The notes under the pieces: model-generated
What the model saw: only the letters and a program-made list of their open reading frames with translations
The model's database searches: none
Told to the model about the DNA's origin: nothing
Position numbers and translations under genes: made by a program
Source: Myxococcota bacterium
GTDB lineage: Bacteria > Myxococcota_A > UBA9160 > UBA6930
Assembly (NCBI GenBank): GCA_028285625.1
Contig: JANQOX010000014.1
Coordinates: 124,001 to 188,000, forward strand
Reading direction: 5' to 3'
Length of the DNA: 64,000 nt
Part shown: positions 27,091 through 35,546 of the stretch, piece after piece
Layout of the letters: each line of letters opens with the position of its first letter
Position numbering within the stretch: position 1 is the stretch's first letter

Positions 27091-29177
27091 CAGCCGTCTC
27101 CCGGGGCGGCGAAGCGTACGTGCAGCGGCCCTCCGGCGACCACGCTGCCTGCCGGGGGCTCCTGGGAGACGGCGAAGCCGCTGCCCCGCATCACCAGCTG
27201 GATCGGAAGACCCCGCGTGAGCTTGGCGACCTGGGCTTCGGTGAGGTCGGTGAGATCGGGCAGGAAGATGCGGTCGCCGAGCCGCTGCAGCTCCGGCAGG
27301 GCGCGGCGCGGCCGTGCCGTCGCCTCGGCCGGGCGGTTCCGTGCTGCGAAGGAGCGTGCCGTCTGCAGCTCGAGCGAGCGGGCGGTCTGTAGCTCCAGCT
27401 GGGCGCGCTGCTGCTCCGCCCGACGGGCCTTGCGTTCCGCCACCAGGCGCTCGCGGGAGCCCGCCAGGGCGAGGTGGTGCATCTCCTTGATGGGCTCGGT
27501 GATCAGGCCACCGCGGGCCAGGCCGCTCGCCATGGCACGGGCGAACACCGGCGCAGCCGTTGCGCCACCGGAGTTCAAGAAGCCCTTGGGCTCGTCGATC
27601 ATCACCACCGCCACCAGGTCCGGGTCGTCGGCCGGTGCCATTCCGACGAACCAGGCAAGGTAACGATTCGAAGAATAGGTTCCGTCGGCCTCGAGCTTCT
27701 GGGCCGTCCCGGTCTTGCCGGCCACCGGTGTCGCCTTCAGCGCGGCATAGCTGCCGGTGCCGCCCTCGTCGCGGACGACGGTGGTCATCATGCGGCGCAA
27801 CTCGGAGGCGACCCCCTCGCCGATCACGCGGCGCGACTCGGTCCGCGGCGCCGAGCGCCAGTCCTGGCCGGGCTCGCGGCGCGCGAGGACCAGCCGCGGC
27901 GCACGCCACTGGCCGTCGCCGGCGATCGTCGAGACGGCGGCGGCGAGCTGGATTGCGGTGACGTTGATGCCTTGACCGAAGGAGATGGTGGCGTGATCGA
28001 CGGGCTGCCAGCCGTCGAAGTGACGCAGCAGGCCGGCCGACTCGTCGGGGAAGCCGCTGCCGGTACGCCGGCCGAAGCCGAGGGCGCGCAGCATGTCGTA
28101 GTGGGCCGCGGCGCCGACCTGGTATCCGATCTTGGCCGCGCAGATGTTGCTCGAGACGCGCAGCATGCCCCCCGCATCGAGCAGCTCGTGCGGCTTGGTG
28201 TCGCGCAGCGTCTTGCCCGGGACGCGCCAGGTGCCCTTCTCGCAGTCGAAGGGCTGGCGCGGCCCGATCGCGCGGCGCTCGAGCGCGGCGGCCACCACGA
28301 CCGGCTTGAGCGAGGAGCCCGGCTCCATGGCATCGAGGAAGATGCGGGAACGGGTCTGGGGGTAGGGCGTGGTCCGGAAGCGGTTCGGATCGAAGGGCGG
28401 CCACTCGGCGGCCGCCACCACGTCCGCAGTGCGCGGGTCCATCATCACGACCAGCCCGCCGTCGGCGCCGGTCGCTCCGACGACCTCCTGGAGGGCGGCC
28501 TCGACCTCGGACTGGACCGCGGCGTCGATCGTGAGGGCGACGTCCCCCCCCGCCGCGCTGCGGGGGTCGTAGCCAGCCTTGGCCAGCAGTCGCCCACGCG
28601 CGTCGCGCTCGATGGCGATGCGCTGCCGCTCACCGCGTAGCCAGCCGTCCTCGGCCTGCTCGAGCCCGCGCGCGCCTTCGCCGTCGATGTTGGCGAAGCC
28701 GAGCGTGCGCCCTGCGAGGCCCAGCTGCGGGTAGACGCGGCGCGGTTCGAAGACCAGACCCACGCCCTCGAGGTCGAGCGCCTCGATCGCCTCGGCCTGG
28801 GCGTCGGTGATCCAGCGGCGCACGAACACGAAGCCGCGGTCCGCAGCCAGCCGGTCGCGCAGCGGGTCCCTGTCGAGGCCCAGCACCGGGGCCAGCGCCC
28901 GCGCCGCCGCGTCGGCGTCGCGCACGTCGCGCGGCACGGCGTAGACCGAGGGCGCCGGTACGGTGATCGCGAGCTCGGTCCCATGCCGGTCGGTGACCAG
29001 TCCGCGGGCCGGGGCCAGCTGGATCACGGTGCCGGTCTGCGAGTGGCCGCGTGCGATGGCGCGCGGGTCCACGGCGAGCTGCGCCGCGCGCGCGGCCAGG
29101 CCCAGGTAGGCGAGCAGCAGCACCGCACCCGCCACGCGCAGCCGTCGGCCCGAGCGGCGCAGGTCTTCGGATCTCAT
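27090..29177 (-). CDS. ftsI: Septal peptidoglycan transpeptidase FtsI (PBP3) with C-terminal PASTA domain
   Basis: 695 residues. N-terminal membrane anchor (VAGAVLLLAYLGLAARAA), the PBP dimerisation domain, then the transpeptidase with S288-S-L-K291, S342-x-N344 and K488-T-G. About 50 residues at the end form one PASTA domain (LPDLTDLTEAQVAKL ... GSGFAVSQEPPAGS), which Proteobacterial FtsI usually lacks but Myxococcota and Firmicutes proteins often have. The linker before it contains an exact repeat LELQTARS LELQTARS (about 594-609). Its ATG overlaps the ftsL stop (ATGA). Confidence 0.96.
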   Translation of the reverse strand: MRSEDLRRSGRRLRVAGAVLLLAYLGLAARAAQLAVDPRAIARGHSQTGTVIQLAPARGLVTDRHGTELAITVPAPSVYAVPRDVRDADAAARALAPVLGLDRDPLRDRLAADRGFVFVRRWITDAQAEAIEALDLEGVGLVFEPRRVYPQLGLAGRTLGFANIDGEGARGLEQAEDGWLRGERQRIAIERDARGRLLAKAGYDPRSAAGGDVALTIDAAVQSEVEAALQEVVGATGADGGLVVMMDPRTADVVAAAEWPPFDPNRFRTTPYPQTRSRIFLDAMEPGSSLKPVVVAAALERRAIGPRQPFDCEKGTWRVPGKTLRDTKPHELLDAGGMLRVSSNICAAKIGYQVGAAAHYDMLRALGFGRRTGSGFPDESAGLLRHFDGWQPVDHATISFGQGINVTAIQLAAAVSTIAGDGQWRAPRLVLARREPGQDWRSAPRTESRRVIGEGVASELRRMMTTVVRDEGGTGSYAALKATPVAGKTGTAQKLEADGTYSSNRYLAWFVGMAPADDPDLVAVVMIDEPKGFLNSGGATAAPVFARAMASGLARGGLITEPIKEMHHLALAGSRERLVAERKARRAEQQRAQLELQTARSLELQTARSFAARNRPAEATARPRRALPELQRLGDRIFLPDLTDLTEAQVAKLTRGLPIQLVMRGSGFAVSQEPPAGSVVAGGPLHVRFAAPGDG

Positions 29178-29608
29178 CGGCCACTCCCCAGGGCAGCGCC
29201 CGCCGGGTCCGGGCTGGGTACGCGCGGCGCCGGGCCCAGGTCGATCACGCGTTCCGGGCGAACCAGGCCGAGTGCGGCGGCTTCACGGCGAAGTCGCTTG
29301 GGGCTGCGCAGCTCACTCACGCGCGCACGCTGGGTGCGCTTCTCGTCCATCAGCTTCGCCTCGCGCGACAGCGTGTCGGCCAGCTCGTAGCGAAGGCGGA
29401 TCACCTGCACGTGCAGCGAGGTGAGCAGCAACGCGGCGACGAGCCCGCCGAGAAGCACCGGCGGCAGCCAGCTCGACGTCCCTCGCCGCGTGCGGCGCGC
29501 CGAGAAGTCGCGGCCCACCAGCGGGCGCGCTTCTCCGCTGCCGGCGGCCGCCGCGGCGGCTTCGCCCTCGAACAGCGCGGCACGCTCACGTCGCCAGCTG
29601 CGGCTCAT
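29174..29608 (-). CDS. ftsL: Cell division protein FtsL
   Basis: 144 residues. A cytoplasmic N-terminal tail of about 47 residues, one transmembrane helix (WLPPVLLGGLVAALLLTSLHVQVI) and a periplasmic helical stretch (RYELADTLSREAKLMDEKRTQ) with heptad character, as expected for FtsL, which forms a coiled coil with FtsB. Sequence conservation is low in this family; the call depends on topology and position between rsmH and ftsI. Both ends overlap neighbours (ATGA). Confidence 0.85.
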   Translation of the reverse strand: MSRSWRRERAALFEGEAAAAAAGSGEARPLVGRDFSARRTRRGTSSWLPPVLLGGLVAALLLTSLHVQVIRLRYELADTLSREAKLMDEKRTQRARVSELRSPKRLRREAAALGLVRPERVIDLGPAPRVPSPDPAGAALGSGR

Positions 29609-30594
29609 CGGGTGGCCTCGTGGTCCGGGTCGTCTTCCAGGCGTTCGGCCACCCGCAGCCGCGCCGAACGCGCGCGGCGGTTCTGCTGGATCTCTTCCTC
29701 GCCCGGCATCACCGCGCGCCGGGTCACGCGACGCAGGGTGGGGCGGCGGCCACAGGTGCAGACCGGCGCACGCGGCGGGCAGACGCAGGGGCGCTCGGCG
29801 GTACGCAGCGCGTTCTTCACGCGGCGGTCCTCGAGAGAGTGGTAGGCCAGCACCGCCAGCCGGCCGCCGGGACGCAGCGCTTCGATCGCCGAGGCCAGGC
29901 CGTCGTCCAGGGCGGCCAGCTCGTCGTTGGTGGCGATCCGCAGTGCCTGGAACACCAGCGTCGCGGGGTGGTGGCGTCGGCCGCGACCGATCCCCGACTG
30001 TTCGATCACGTCGAGCAGGTCACCCGCCGTCTCGATCGGCCGCTCCTCGCGCGCGGCGACGAGCGCGCGCGCCAGCCGCTTCGAGCCGGGCAGTTCACCG
30101 TAGCGGCCGAACCAGTCGGCGAGTTCGGGTTCGCTTGCACGCGCGAGCAGGGCCGCGGCCGTCGGGCCGGTGCCCCCGGCGTCCATACGCATGTCGAGGG
30201 GCGCATCGCGGTCCTGGAAGGTGAAGCCGCGTTCGGCAAGGTCGAGCTGCACCGAGGACACGCCCAGATCGAGCAGGACGCGATCCGCCGGTCCCAGCGA
30301 GCGCGCGCGAAGAACGGCCGCGAGGTCCCGAAACGATGCGTGTACCAGCTCCACCCGATCTCCGAAGGGAACCAGCCGGCGGCGAGCCGCATCGAGTGCG
30401 GCGGCATCTCTGTCCAGACCCACCAGCTTGCCGTCTGGTGCGGTTCTTTCGAGGATGGCCTCGGCGTGTCCCCCGAAGCCCACCGTCCCGTCCACGACCA
30501 GATCGCCTGGCCCGATCTCGAGGAGCGAGAGCGTCTCGCCCAAGAGCACCGGTTGATGACGGGTCCGGTGGTTCATCCGATGCGGGCCTGGCAT
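29605..30594 (-). CDS. rsmH: 16S rRNA (cytosine1402-N4)-methyltransferase RsmH (MraW)
   Basis: 329 residues. SAM-dependent methylation of C1402 in 16S rRNA. HQPVLLGETL opens the fold, VDGTVGFGGHAEAIL is the SAM loop, LLDLGVSSVQLD and FTFQDRDAPLDMRMD are signature segments, and RPGGRLAVLAYHSLEDRRVKN marks the C-terminal half. A pair of cysteine motifs (CVCPPRAPVCTC) near 275 could bind a metal. ATG 30576 (six residues in) is an equally good start. Confidence 0.96.
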   Translation of the reverse strand: MPGPHRMNHRTRHQPVLLGETLSLLEIGPGDLVVDGTVGFGGHAEAILERTAPDGKLVGLDRDAAALDAARRRLVPFGDRVELVHASFRDLAAVLRARSLGPADRVLLDLGVSSVQLDLAERGFTFQDRDAPLDMRMDAGGTGPTAAALLARASEPELADWFGRYGELPGSKRLARALVAAREERPIETAGDLLDVIEQSGIGRGRRHHPATLVFQALRIATNDELAALDDGLASAIEALRPGGRLAVLAYHSLEDRRVKNALRTAERPCVCPPRAPVCTCGRRPTLRRVTRRAVMPGEEEIQQNRRARSARLRVAERLEDDPDHEATR

Positions 30595-30780
30595 CCGCTC
30601 GAGGCCCGCTCACAATGCCGGGTTCGTTCGGGGAGGAAAGAGCAGGGTGCTCCGGAGCGCTCTTCCGTCGGCCACGGGTCACGCCCCCCAACGTTTCCCG
30701 CGAGCCGCAGATCTGCGCTCCGGAGACACCCTGTTCCCTCGGCCGGAGGCATCACCCTCCGGCACCCCCCATGAACCCTC

Positions 30781-31227
30781 CTAGAGACCCAGCTCGGCCG
30801 CGACCCGGGAGACCTCGGGGCCTCGATCGCGGATCTCGGCCAGCTCCTGGTCGAAGCGGCTGCGGTCCCAGATTTCGATTCGCCGGCCGACGCCGGCGAT
30901 GGTGACTTCGCGGTCGAGCTCGCCGTGCTCGCGCAGATGCGGAGGCACCAGCACGCGGCCCTGTCCATCGATGGGGCACTCGACGGCCCCGGAGACCAGC
31001 ATGCGCTGCACCGACTGGATCTCGGGCTGCATCTGCGACATGTTGGCGAGGCGCTGTTCGATCTCGAGCCAACGGTCGTGGGAGAAGACCCCCACCGCCG
31101 GGCAGTCGACGAGATTGGTCAGGATCGGAGGCAGGTCGCCGTGTGCTTGCAGTTCCATTCGAAGACTCGTCGGAATGCTCACGCGCCCTTTGGCGTCCAT
31201 GGTGTGTTGGAATCGGCCCCGTGCCAT
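30781..31227 (-). CDS. mraZ: Transcriptional regulator MraZ
   Basis: 148 residues with two SpoVT/AbrB-like halves: MDAKGRVSIPTSLR near residue 10 and IDGQGRVLVPPHLREH near 85, each holding the conserved DxxGR signature. MraZ binds repeated GTGGG boxes before its own gene and controls the dcw operon. Four such boxes precede this gene. GAGG lies ten bases before the ATG. The gap to rsmH is about 190 bp. Confidence 0.96.
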   Translation of the reverse strand: MARGRFQHTMDAKGRVSIPTSLRMELQAHGDLPPILTNLVDCPAVGVFSHDRWLEIEQRLANMSQMQPEIQSVQRMLVSGAVECPIDGQGRVLVPPHLREHGELDREVTIAGVGRRIEIWDRSRFDQELAEIRDRGPEVSRVAAELGL

Positions 31228-31263
31228 TCGCTGGGATCCTCGAGCTTTGCGTGGGGTCGGTTA

Positions 31264-31298
31264 CCCGCTGTTCCCCACTGATCCCCACTTGATCCCAC
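31264..31298 (-). promoter_or_regulatory. MraZ-binding boxes (four, 10-bp period)
   Basis: On the minus strand GTGGG at 31298-31294, 31288-31284 and 31278-31274, and GCGGG at 31268-31264 recur exactly every ten bases. This matches the known MraZ operator of spaced TGGG repeats. They lie between the predicted start site (about 31301) and the mraZ ATG. Confidence 0.88.
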
Positions 31299-31307
31299 CC
31301 GGACCCC

Positions 31308-31336
31308 TTTGTACTGCGGCTGATCGGCATTTCCAA
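31308..31336 (-). promoter_or_regulatory. Predicted dcw operon promoter
   Basis: TTGGAA (31336-31331) and TACAAA (31313-31308), 17 bases apart on the minus strand, just before the MraZ boxes. Confidence 0.6.
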
Positions 31337-31626
31337 GCGGAAATTGCCGTTCGGGCTCACTTTTTTCGGACCCCAAGATGTGGGGGTGAAGTCCCCGCAC
31401 TGGTACAAGATGAAGGGGTTCCGGCCACAGGTGGAGACCCCTCCGCGGCCGGTGGGGCGAGATCCCATGCGGACGGGCCCGAATTCGGGCCCCAGACGGG
31501 CGGCTCAGCGATCCCACCAGGGGGCCTCGGGAGGCGAGTTCATCCCACTCGGTGCACGGGCACGCGTGCCGGTGGGACCCCGGCAGGGCCGCCGGGCGCG
31601 GGCCGCCCCGCGCTGGCGGGCGCCGG
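31337..31626. other. Gene-free stretch between dcw promoter and deacetylase-like gene
   Basis: About 290 bp. An AT-richer stretch (TTTTTTCGG near 31361) lies upstream of the dcw promoter and could help it. A short palindrome GGCACGCGTGCC occurs near 31560. Nothing else is recognisable. Confidence 0.4.
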
Positions 31627-32685
31627 CTAGGCCGCGCCCAGACCGGGTACGCGATGCCCGTGGGCGGCGACCACGCGCCCGACGGCCTGGGCAAGCAGGC
31701 TTCCCTCTTCGAACGCGACGGGCTCGGGGAGGGCGGGGGCCTGTCCTGCCAGTGCCGCCGCCACCATGGCGTCGGTGCCCTGGCGCAGGCCGGACAGCGC
31801 GTAGCCGCCTTCCAGCACGAACGCGAGCCGTCCGCCGGCATGGGTGTCGGCCAGCGCTCGAGCGATGGCCGCCATCCCCGCGAAGCCCTCGCGAGTGACC
31901 TGCATGGCCGCGAGGGGGTCGTCCTCGTGGGCATCGAAGCCGGCCGAGACCAGGATCACGTCGGGCCGGAAGTGCGCCACCACGGGGGCGAGGACCCGCT
32001 GGAAGACGCCGAGGTACTCGCGGTCCCCGCAGCCTGCAGGCAGGGGCACGTTCACGGTTGCGCCCTCGCCGGCGCCCACGCCCACCTCGCCTGCGGCCCC
32101 CGTGCCCGGGTAGTAGGGGTGCTGGTGGGTCGACACGTAGAGCACGTCGCGGTCGGCCTCGAAGCTGTGCTGGGTGCCGTTGCCGTGATGCACGTCCCAA
32201 TCGAGGATCAGCACGCGCTCGACGCCTTCTTCGGCCCGGAGTGCCTGGGCCGCGATGGCGACGTTGTTGAACAGGCAGAAGCCCATGGCCTGGCCGGCCT
32301 CGGCGTGGTGGCCCGGCGGCCGGACCGCCGCGAGGCCGGTGTCGACGTCGCGCCGGGCGACGGCGCGCGCGAGGTCGATGGTCGCCCCGGCAGCGAGGCG
32401 CGCGATCTCGAGGCTGCCTGCGCCGAGGTAGGTGTCCGCATCGATGCGCACCGGGGCCTGCTCGGCCGCCACGGCCAGCGCCTGCAGGTGCCCCGGCCCA
32501 TGCACCCGCAGGATCTCCTCGTCGGTCGCCTGGCGCGAGGCGATCGGGAGCAGCGCGCTCCGGTGCGCGTCGAGCGCCTGGCCGACGGCGATCAGGCGGT
32601 CCGGCCGCTCAGGGTGACCTTCGGGGCCCTGATGCTGGCGGTAGCGGGGGTCCTCGACACAGGCGAAGCGGCGGGTGGCGGGCAT
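31627..32685 (-). CDS. Histone deacetylase-like amidohydrolase
   Basis: 352 residues of the zinc-dependent arginase/deacetylase fold. Active-site motifs are intact: RPPGHHAEAGQAMGFCLFNN, the zinc and charge-relay segment ILDWDVHHGNGTQ, SAGFDAHEDDPL and LEGGYAL. Bacterial members act as acetylpolyamine or acetoin-related deacetylases; the substrate here is not known. Start ATG 32685 gives the typical N-terminus with HPERPDRL. The gene is divergent from the SDR gene across 137 bp. Confidence 0.93.
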   Translation of the reverse strand: MPATRRFACVEDPRYRQHQGPEGHPERPDRLIAVGQALDAHRSALLPIASRQATDEEILRVHGPGHLQALAVAAEQAPVRIDADTYLGAGSLEIARLAAGATIDLARAVARRDVDTGLAAVRPPGHHAEAGQAMGFCLFNNVAIAAQALRAEEGVERVLILDWDVHHGNGTQHSFEADRDVLYVSTHQHPYYPGTGAAGEVGVGAGEGATVNVPLPAGCGDREYLGVFQRVLAPVVAHFRPDVILVSAGFDAHEDDPLAAMQVTREGFAGMAAIARALADTHAGGRLAFVLEGGYALSGLRQGTDAMVAAALAGQAPALPEPVAFEEGSLLAQAVGRVVAAHGHRVPGLGAA

Positions 32686-32822
32686 GGGTTGCGATGGTAT
32701 CTCCCACGCGGGCCAAGGGGGTTCCCGCCGAGCGGGATTGCTGCCTGGGTCGAATGGTCGGGTCACGCCGAAGCCGCCGCGCTGGCCCCGCCGAGTCACG
32801 TCGAAACTGGGAGCCCACCGGC

Positions 32823-33797
32823 ATGCCCACCCGAGCCCCGAGGCGCATCGCGATCACCGGCCTGCGGACGTTCCTCGGCGGACGTCTGGCCGAGCGCCTC
32901 TCGTCCATCGGCCCCGACGTCCACGTGCTGGGCCTCGACCTGCGCAAGCCCTGGGGATTGCCGTCGAGCGTCGCCTTCCACGAGATCGATCTCACGCATC
33001 CCACGGCCGACGCGACCCTCGCCGACCTGCTGCGCAAGGAAGAGATCGAGGCCGTCGTGCACCTGGCCTTCCGGCGCGAGCCCACCGCCGACATCGATGC
33101 CGACCACGAACTCGAAACGGTGGGGAGCCTGCACTTGTTCGCCGCCTGTCAGGCTGCGGGCGTACGCCGCGTGGTGCTGGGCTCGACGACCATGGTCTAC
33201 GGCGCCTGGCCGGACAACCCCAACTACCTGACCGAGGACCATCCGCTTCGCGGCCACCCGCACGCCCACAACGTGGCCAACCGGGTCGAGGTCGAAGCCC
33301 TCGCCGCGGACTTCGCCCGGCGCAACCCCGACCGCCGCGTCACCGTGCTGCGGCCCTGCTGGATCATGGGGCCGACCCACATGGACGCGGTGGTTCGCTA
33401 CTTCTCGCGAAGCGTGGTTCCGACCCTGCTGGGGCACGACCCGTTGCTGCAGTTCGTACACGAGGACGACTGCCTGCGCGCCTTCGAGCGCGCCGTTCGC
33501 GGGCCGCGCTCGGGCACCTTCAACGTGGTCGGGCGCGACGTGCTGCCGTTGTCGACGATTCTGAGGACGGCCGGCAAGCGGACGCTCCCGGTGCCCGCAC
33601 CGCTTCTGTACCGCCTTCGCTACTACCCGAGCCACGCCCAGACCGGCGATCGGCCCGAGGGCTTCTACGACTACCTCCGCTACCTCTGGGTCGCCGACGG
33701 GAGCCGTGGTTTCGAGGTGCTGGGCGAGCCGCGCTACAGCACCCGGGAGGCGTGGATGTCGTTCGTGTCGTCCCGCGCGCTGAGGCAGTATCGATGA
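32823..33797 (+). CDS. Extended SDR (NAD-dependent epimerase-like) with degenerate catalytic motif
   Basis: 324 residues. The nucleotide loop reads ITGLRTFLGGRLAERL, a variant of TGxxGxxG. LGSTTMVYGA is the serine segment. Where extended SDRs have YxxxK, the sequence is HNVANRVEVEAL, with no tyrosine and arginine for lysine. RPCWIMGPTHMD and FVHEDDCLRAFERAV are typical of the substrate half. It may bind a nucleotide without normal redox chemistry. It overlaps the acyltransferase gene (ATGA), suggesting a shared task in lipid or envelope metabolism. Confidence 0.85.
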   Translation: MPTRAPRRIAITGLRTFLGGRLAERLSSIGPDVHVLGLDLRKPWGLPSSVAFHEIDLTHPTADATLADLLRKEEIEAVVHLAFRREPTADIDADHELETVGSLHLFAACQAAGVRRVVLGSTTMVYGAWPDNPNYLTEDHPLRGHPHAHNVANRVEVEALAADFARRNPDRRVTVLRPCWIMGPTHMDAVVRYFSRSVVPTLLGHDPLLQFVHEDDCLRAFERAVRGPRSGTFNVVGRDVLPLSTILRTAGKRTLPVPAPLLYRLRYYPSHAQTGDRPEGFYDYLRYLWVADGSRGFEVLGEPRYSTREAWMSFVSSRALRQYR

Positions 33798-34792
33798 GTC
33801 CGCAACGCGATGGAGACGCCATGGATCCCGAGCACCCCGGCAAGGATCCTTCGGGCGCCGAGCCGTCCGGACCCGATGCGCTCCTCGACGAGGCGCTCGC
33901 GGGGCTGTCTCGCGAGATCCGGTCGCGCGTCGCGGGTACCGACGTCGAGGGCATCGACTGGTTCGGCCTGTTCGACGAGCTGCGCGAGCGCACCCGCATG
34001 CTCGGCATGCGCGAGCGCAGCGGCGAGACCGACGAGTTCGGCATGGATCCGGAGCTGCTGCGCCGTGCCCGGCCGCTCTTCCAGGCGCTCTGCGAGAGCT
34101 ACTTCCGCGTCGAGGTGTCGGGCCTCGGCGCCGTGCCCGAAGGCCCCGTGCTGTTCGTCGCGAACCGCTCGGGCCTGTTGCCCTACGACGGGCTGGTTCT
34201 CGCGCACATCGTGGCCGAGGCGCGCGGGGAGGAGGCGCGGCCCCGGCCACTGGTTGCGGACTGGCTGATCACGCTCCCCTTCGCGCAGCCCACGCTCACG
34301 CGGCTGGGCGCCGTGCGCGCCTGTCGGGAGAACGCCGAGCGCCTGCTTCGCAGCGGTCGGTCGGTCGCCGCGTTTCCCGAGGGCCTGAAGGGCGCGGGCA
34401 AGGTGTTTCGCGATCGCTACCGGCTTCAGCGCTTCGGGCGCGGTGGCGTGGTGCGGCTGGGCCTCGAGACCGGGCTGCCGATCGTGCCGGTGGCGATCGT
34501 CGGTGCCGAGGAGGCGCACCCCGTCCTGTTCAAGGTCGAGTCGCTGGCGCGGGCGGTGGGCCTGCCGTTCGTCCCGGTGACGCCGACCTTCCCGTGGCTC
34601 GGGCCGCTCGGTGCCCTGCCGCTGCCCGCGCGTTGGTCGATCCGCTTCGGCGACCCGGTCGACGTGGGCGCGCTCGGTGCCGGGATGACCGACGACGAGT
34701 TGTTGGTGTCGCGGCTCAACGAGCGCCTGCGCGCCACGATCCAGGCGATGGTGGACACCGGTCGCCGCGCCCGTTCCGGCGTCTTTCGCTAG
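33794..34792 (+). CDS. PlsC-like lysophospholipid/glycerol acyltransferase
   Basis: 332 residues. An N-terminal acidic region of about 110 residues precedes an acyltransferase domain. The NHx(n)D catalytic motif is seen as VANRSGLLPYDG, where arginine stands in for the expected histidine; the FPEG motif follows (AAFPEGLKGAGK), then LPIVPVAIVGAEE. The protein belongs to a subgroup with LPxD spacing, found near SDR genes in Actinobacteria and Myxococcota. The missing histidine makes activity uncertain. Start ATG 33794 overlaps the SDR stop. Confidence 0.85.
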   Translation: MSPQRDGDAMDPEHPGKDPSGAEPSGPDALLDEALAGLSREIRSRVAGTDVEGIDWFGLFDELRERTRMLGMRERSGETDEFGMDPELLRRARPLFQALCESYFRVEVSGLGAVPEGPVLFVANRSGLLPYDGLVLAHIVAEARGEEARPRPLVADWLITLPFAQPTLTRLGAVRACRENAERLLRSGRSVAAFPEGLKGAGKVFRDRYRLQRFGRGGVVRLGLETGLPIVPVAIVGAEEAHPVLFKVESLARAVGLPFVPVTPTFPWLGPLGALPLPARWSIRFGDPVDVGALGAGMTDDELLVSRLNERLRATIQAMVDTGRRARSGVFR

Positions 34793-34838
34793 GCGCGCCG
34801 GTTCGGGTGGCTCTTCCAGGTGTGCCGCGGTGCGGCGG

Positions 34839-35414
34839 CTAGGCGTCCGGGCCGGACCCTTCGCGCGGCTCGTCGGTGAGGTCGCGGCGTAGCGGTTGCC
34901 CGTCGCGATCGCCCAGGGCCTCGGTGAGCCGATCGATCTTCGCGTTCAAGGCATCGAGGTCCGCGCGGGTCGGCAGATCGAGGGCCTTCAGCACGCGTTC
35001 GAGGGTGACCTGGACCATGCGGTCGAGGTCCGGCGGCGCGAACAGGATCCACTCGCGGCCGCCGGAGCCGCGCTCGGCGCGTTCGCCCACGAGCTTGCGG
35101 ATGTTGCGCTGGAACTCCTCGATGCCCTCGCTGGCATCGTCGACGCCCTTGCGCAGGGCGCCGTAGAGGGCGTCGCCGCCCTTCTGGAACAGCTCGGACA
35201 GGAGGTTGCCGGGCACCTCGCGGTTGGCGCGTTCGGTGTCCACCAGGATCTGCGACAGCGTGACCGAGGTGATGTCCTCACCCGTCTCGTTGTCGATCAC
35301 CTGGACTTCCTGGTCGTTCTCCAGGAGTTCCGCGATGCCCTTCAACGTGATGTACCGACTGGTGTCGGTGTTGTAGAGCTTGCGATTGGCGTACCGCTTG
35401 ATCAGGACGGGCAT
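34839..35414 (-). CDS. phaR: Polyhydroxyalkanoate synthesis regulator PhaR
   Basis: 191 residues. The N-terminal PHB_acc_N DNA-binding domain starts with IKRYANRKLYNTDTSRYITL, a strong signature, followed by the accumulation-regulator domain (VTLSQILVDTER) and a C-terminal coiled coil (RADLDALNAKIDRLTEALGD). In known systems it senses PHB granules and represses phasin genes. No phaC or phasin gene is in this window, so its targets are elsewhere. ATG 35414 is chosen over an upstream methionine because it begins the conserved domain. Confidence 0.93.
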   Translation of the reverse strand: MPVLIKRYANRKLYNTDTSRYITLKGIAELLENDQEVQVIDNETGEDITSVTLSQILVDTERANREVPGNLLSELFQKGGDALYGALRKGVDDASEGIEEFQRNIRKLVGERAERGSGGREWILFAPPDLDRMVQVTLERVLKALDLPTRADLDALNAKIDRLTEALGDRDGQPLRRDLTDEPREGSGPDA

Positions 35415-35489
35415 GGGGGCCTGCTCTTTCGAGGGCGCGGGCGATTGAGGCCTGCGTGCGCGGGCGCGGACCATACCAATTCGCCGCGG

Positions 35490-35546
35490 GGCCACCTAGC
35501 CCACGGGGCGGGCGGCCACCTAGCCCAAGGGCCGGCCAGCTAGCCC
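35490..35546. repeat. Three short tandem repeats carrying CTAG at a gene end
   Basis: GGCCACCTAGCCC (35490), GGCCACCTAGCCC (35514) and GGCCAGCTAGCCC (35534) are spaced 24 and 20 bases apart. The third copy contains the TAG stop of the 157-residue ATPase-linked gene, so the downstream copies repeat its stop codon region. Confidence 0.7.
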
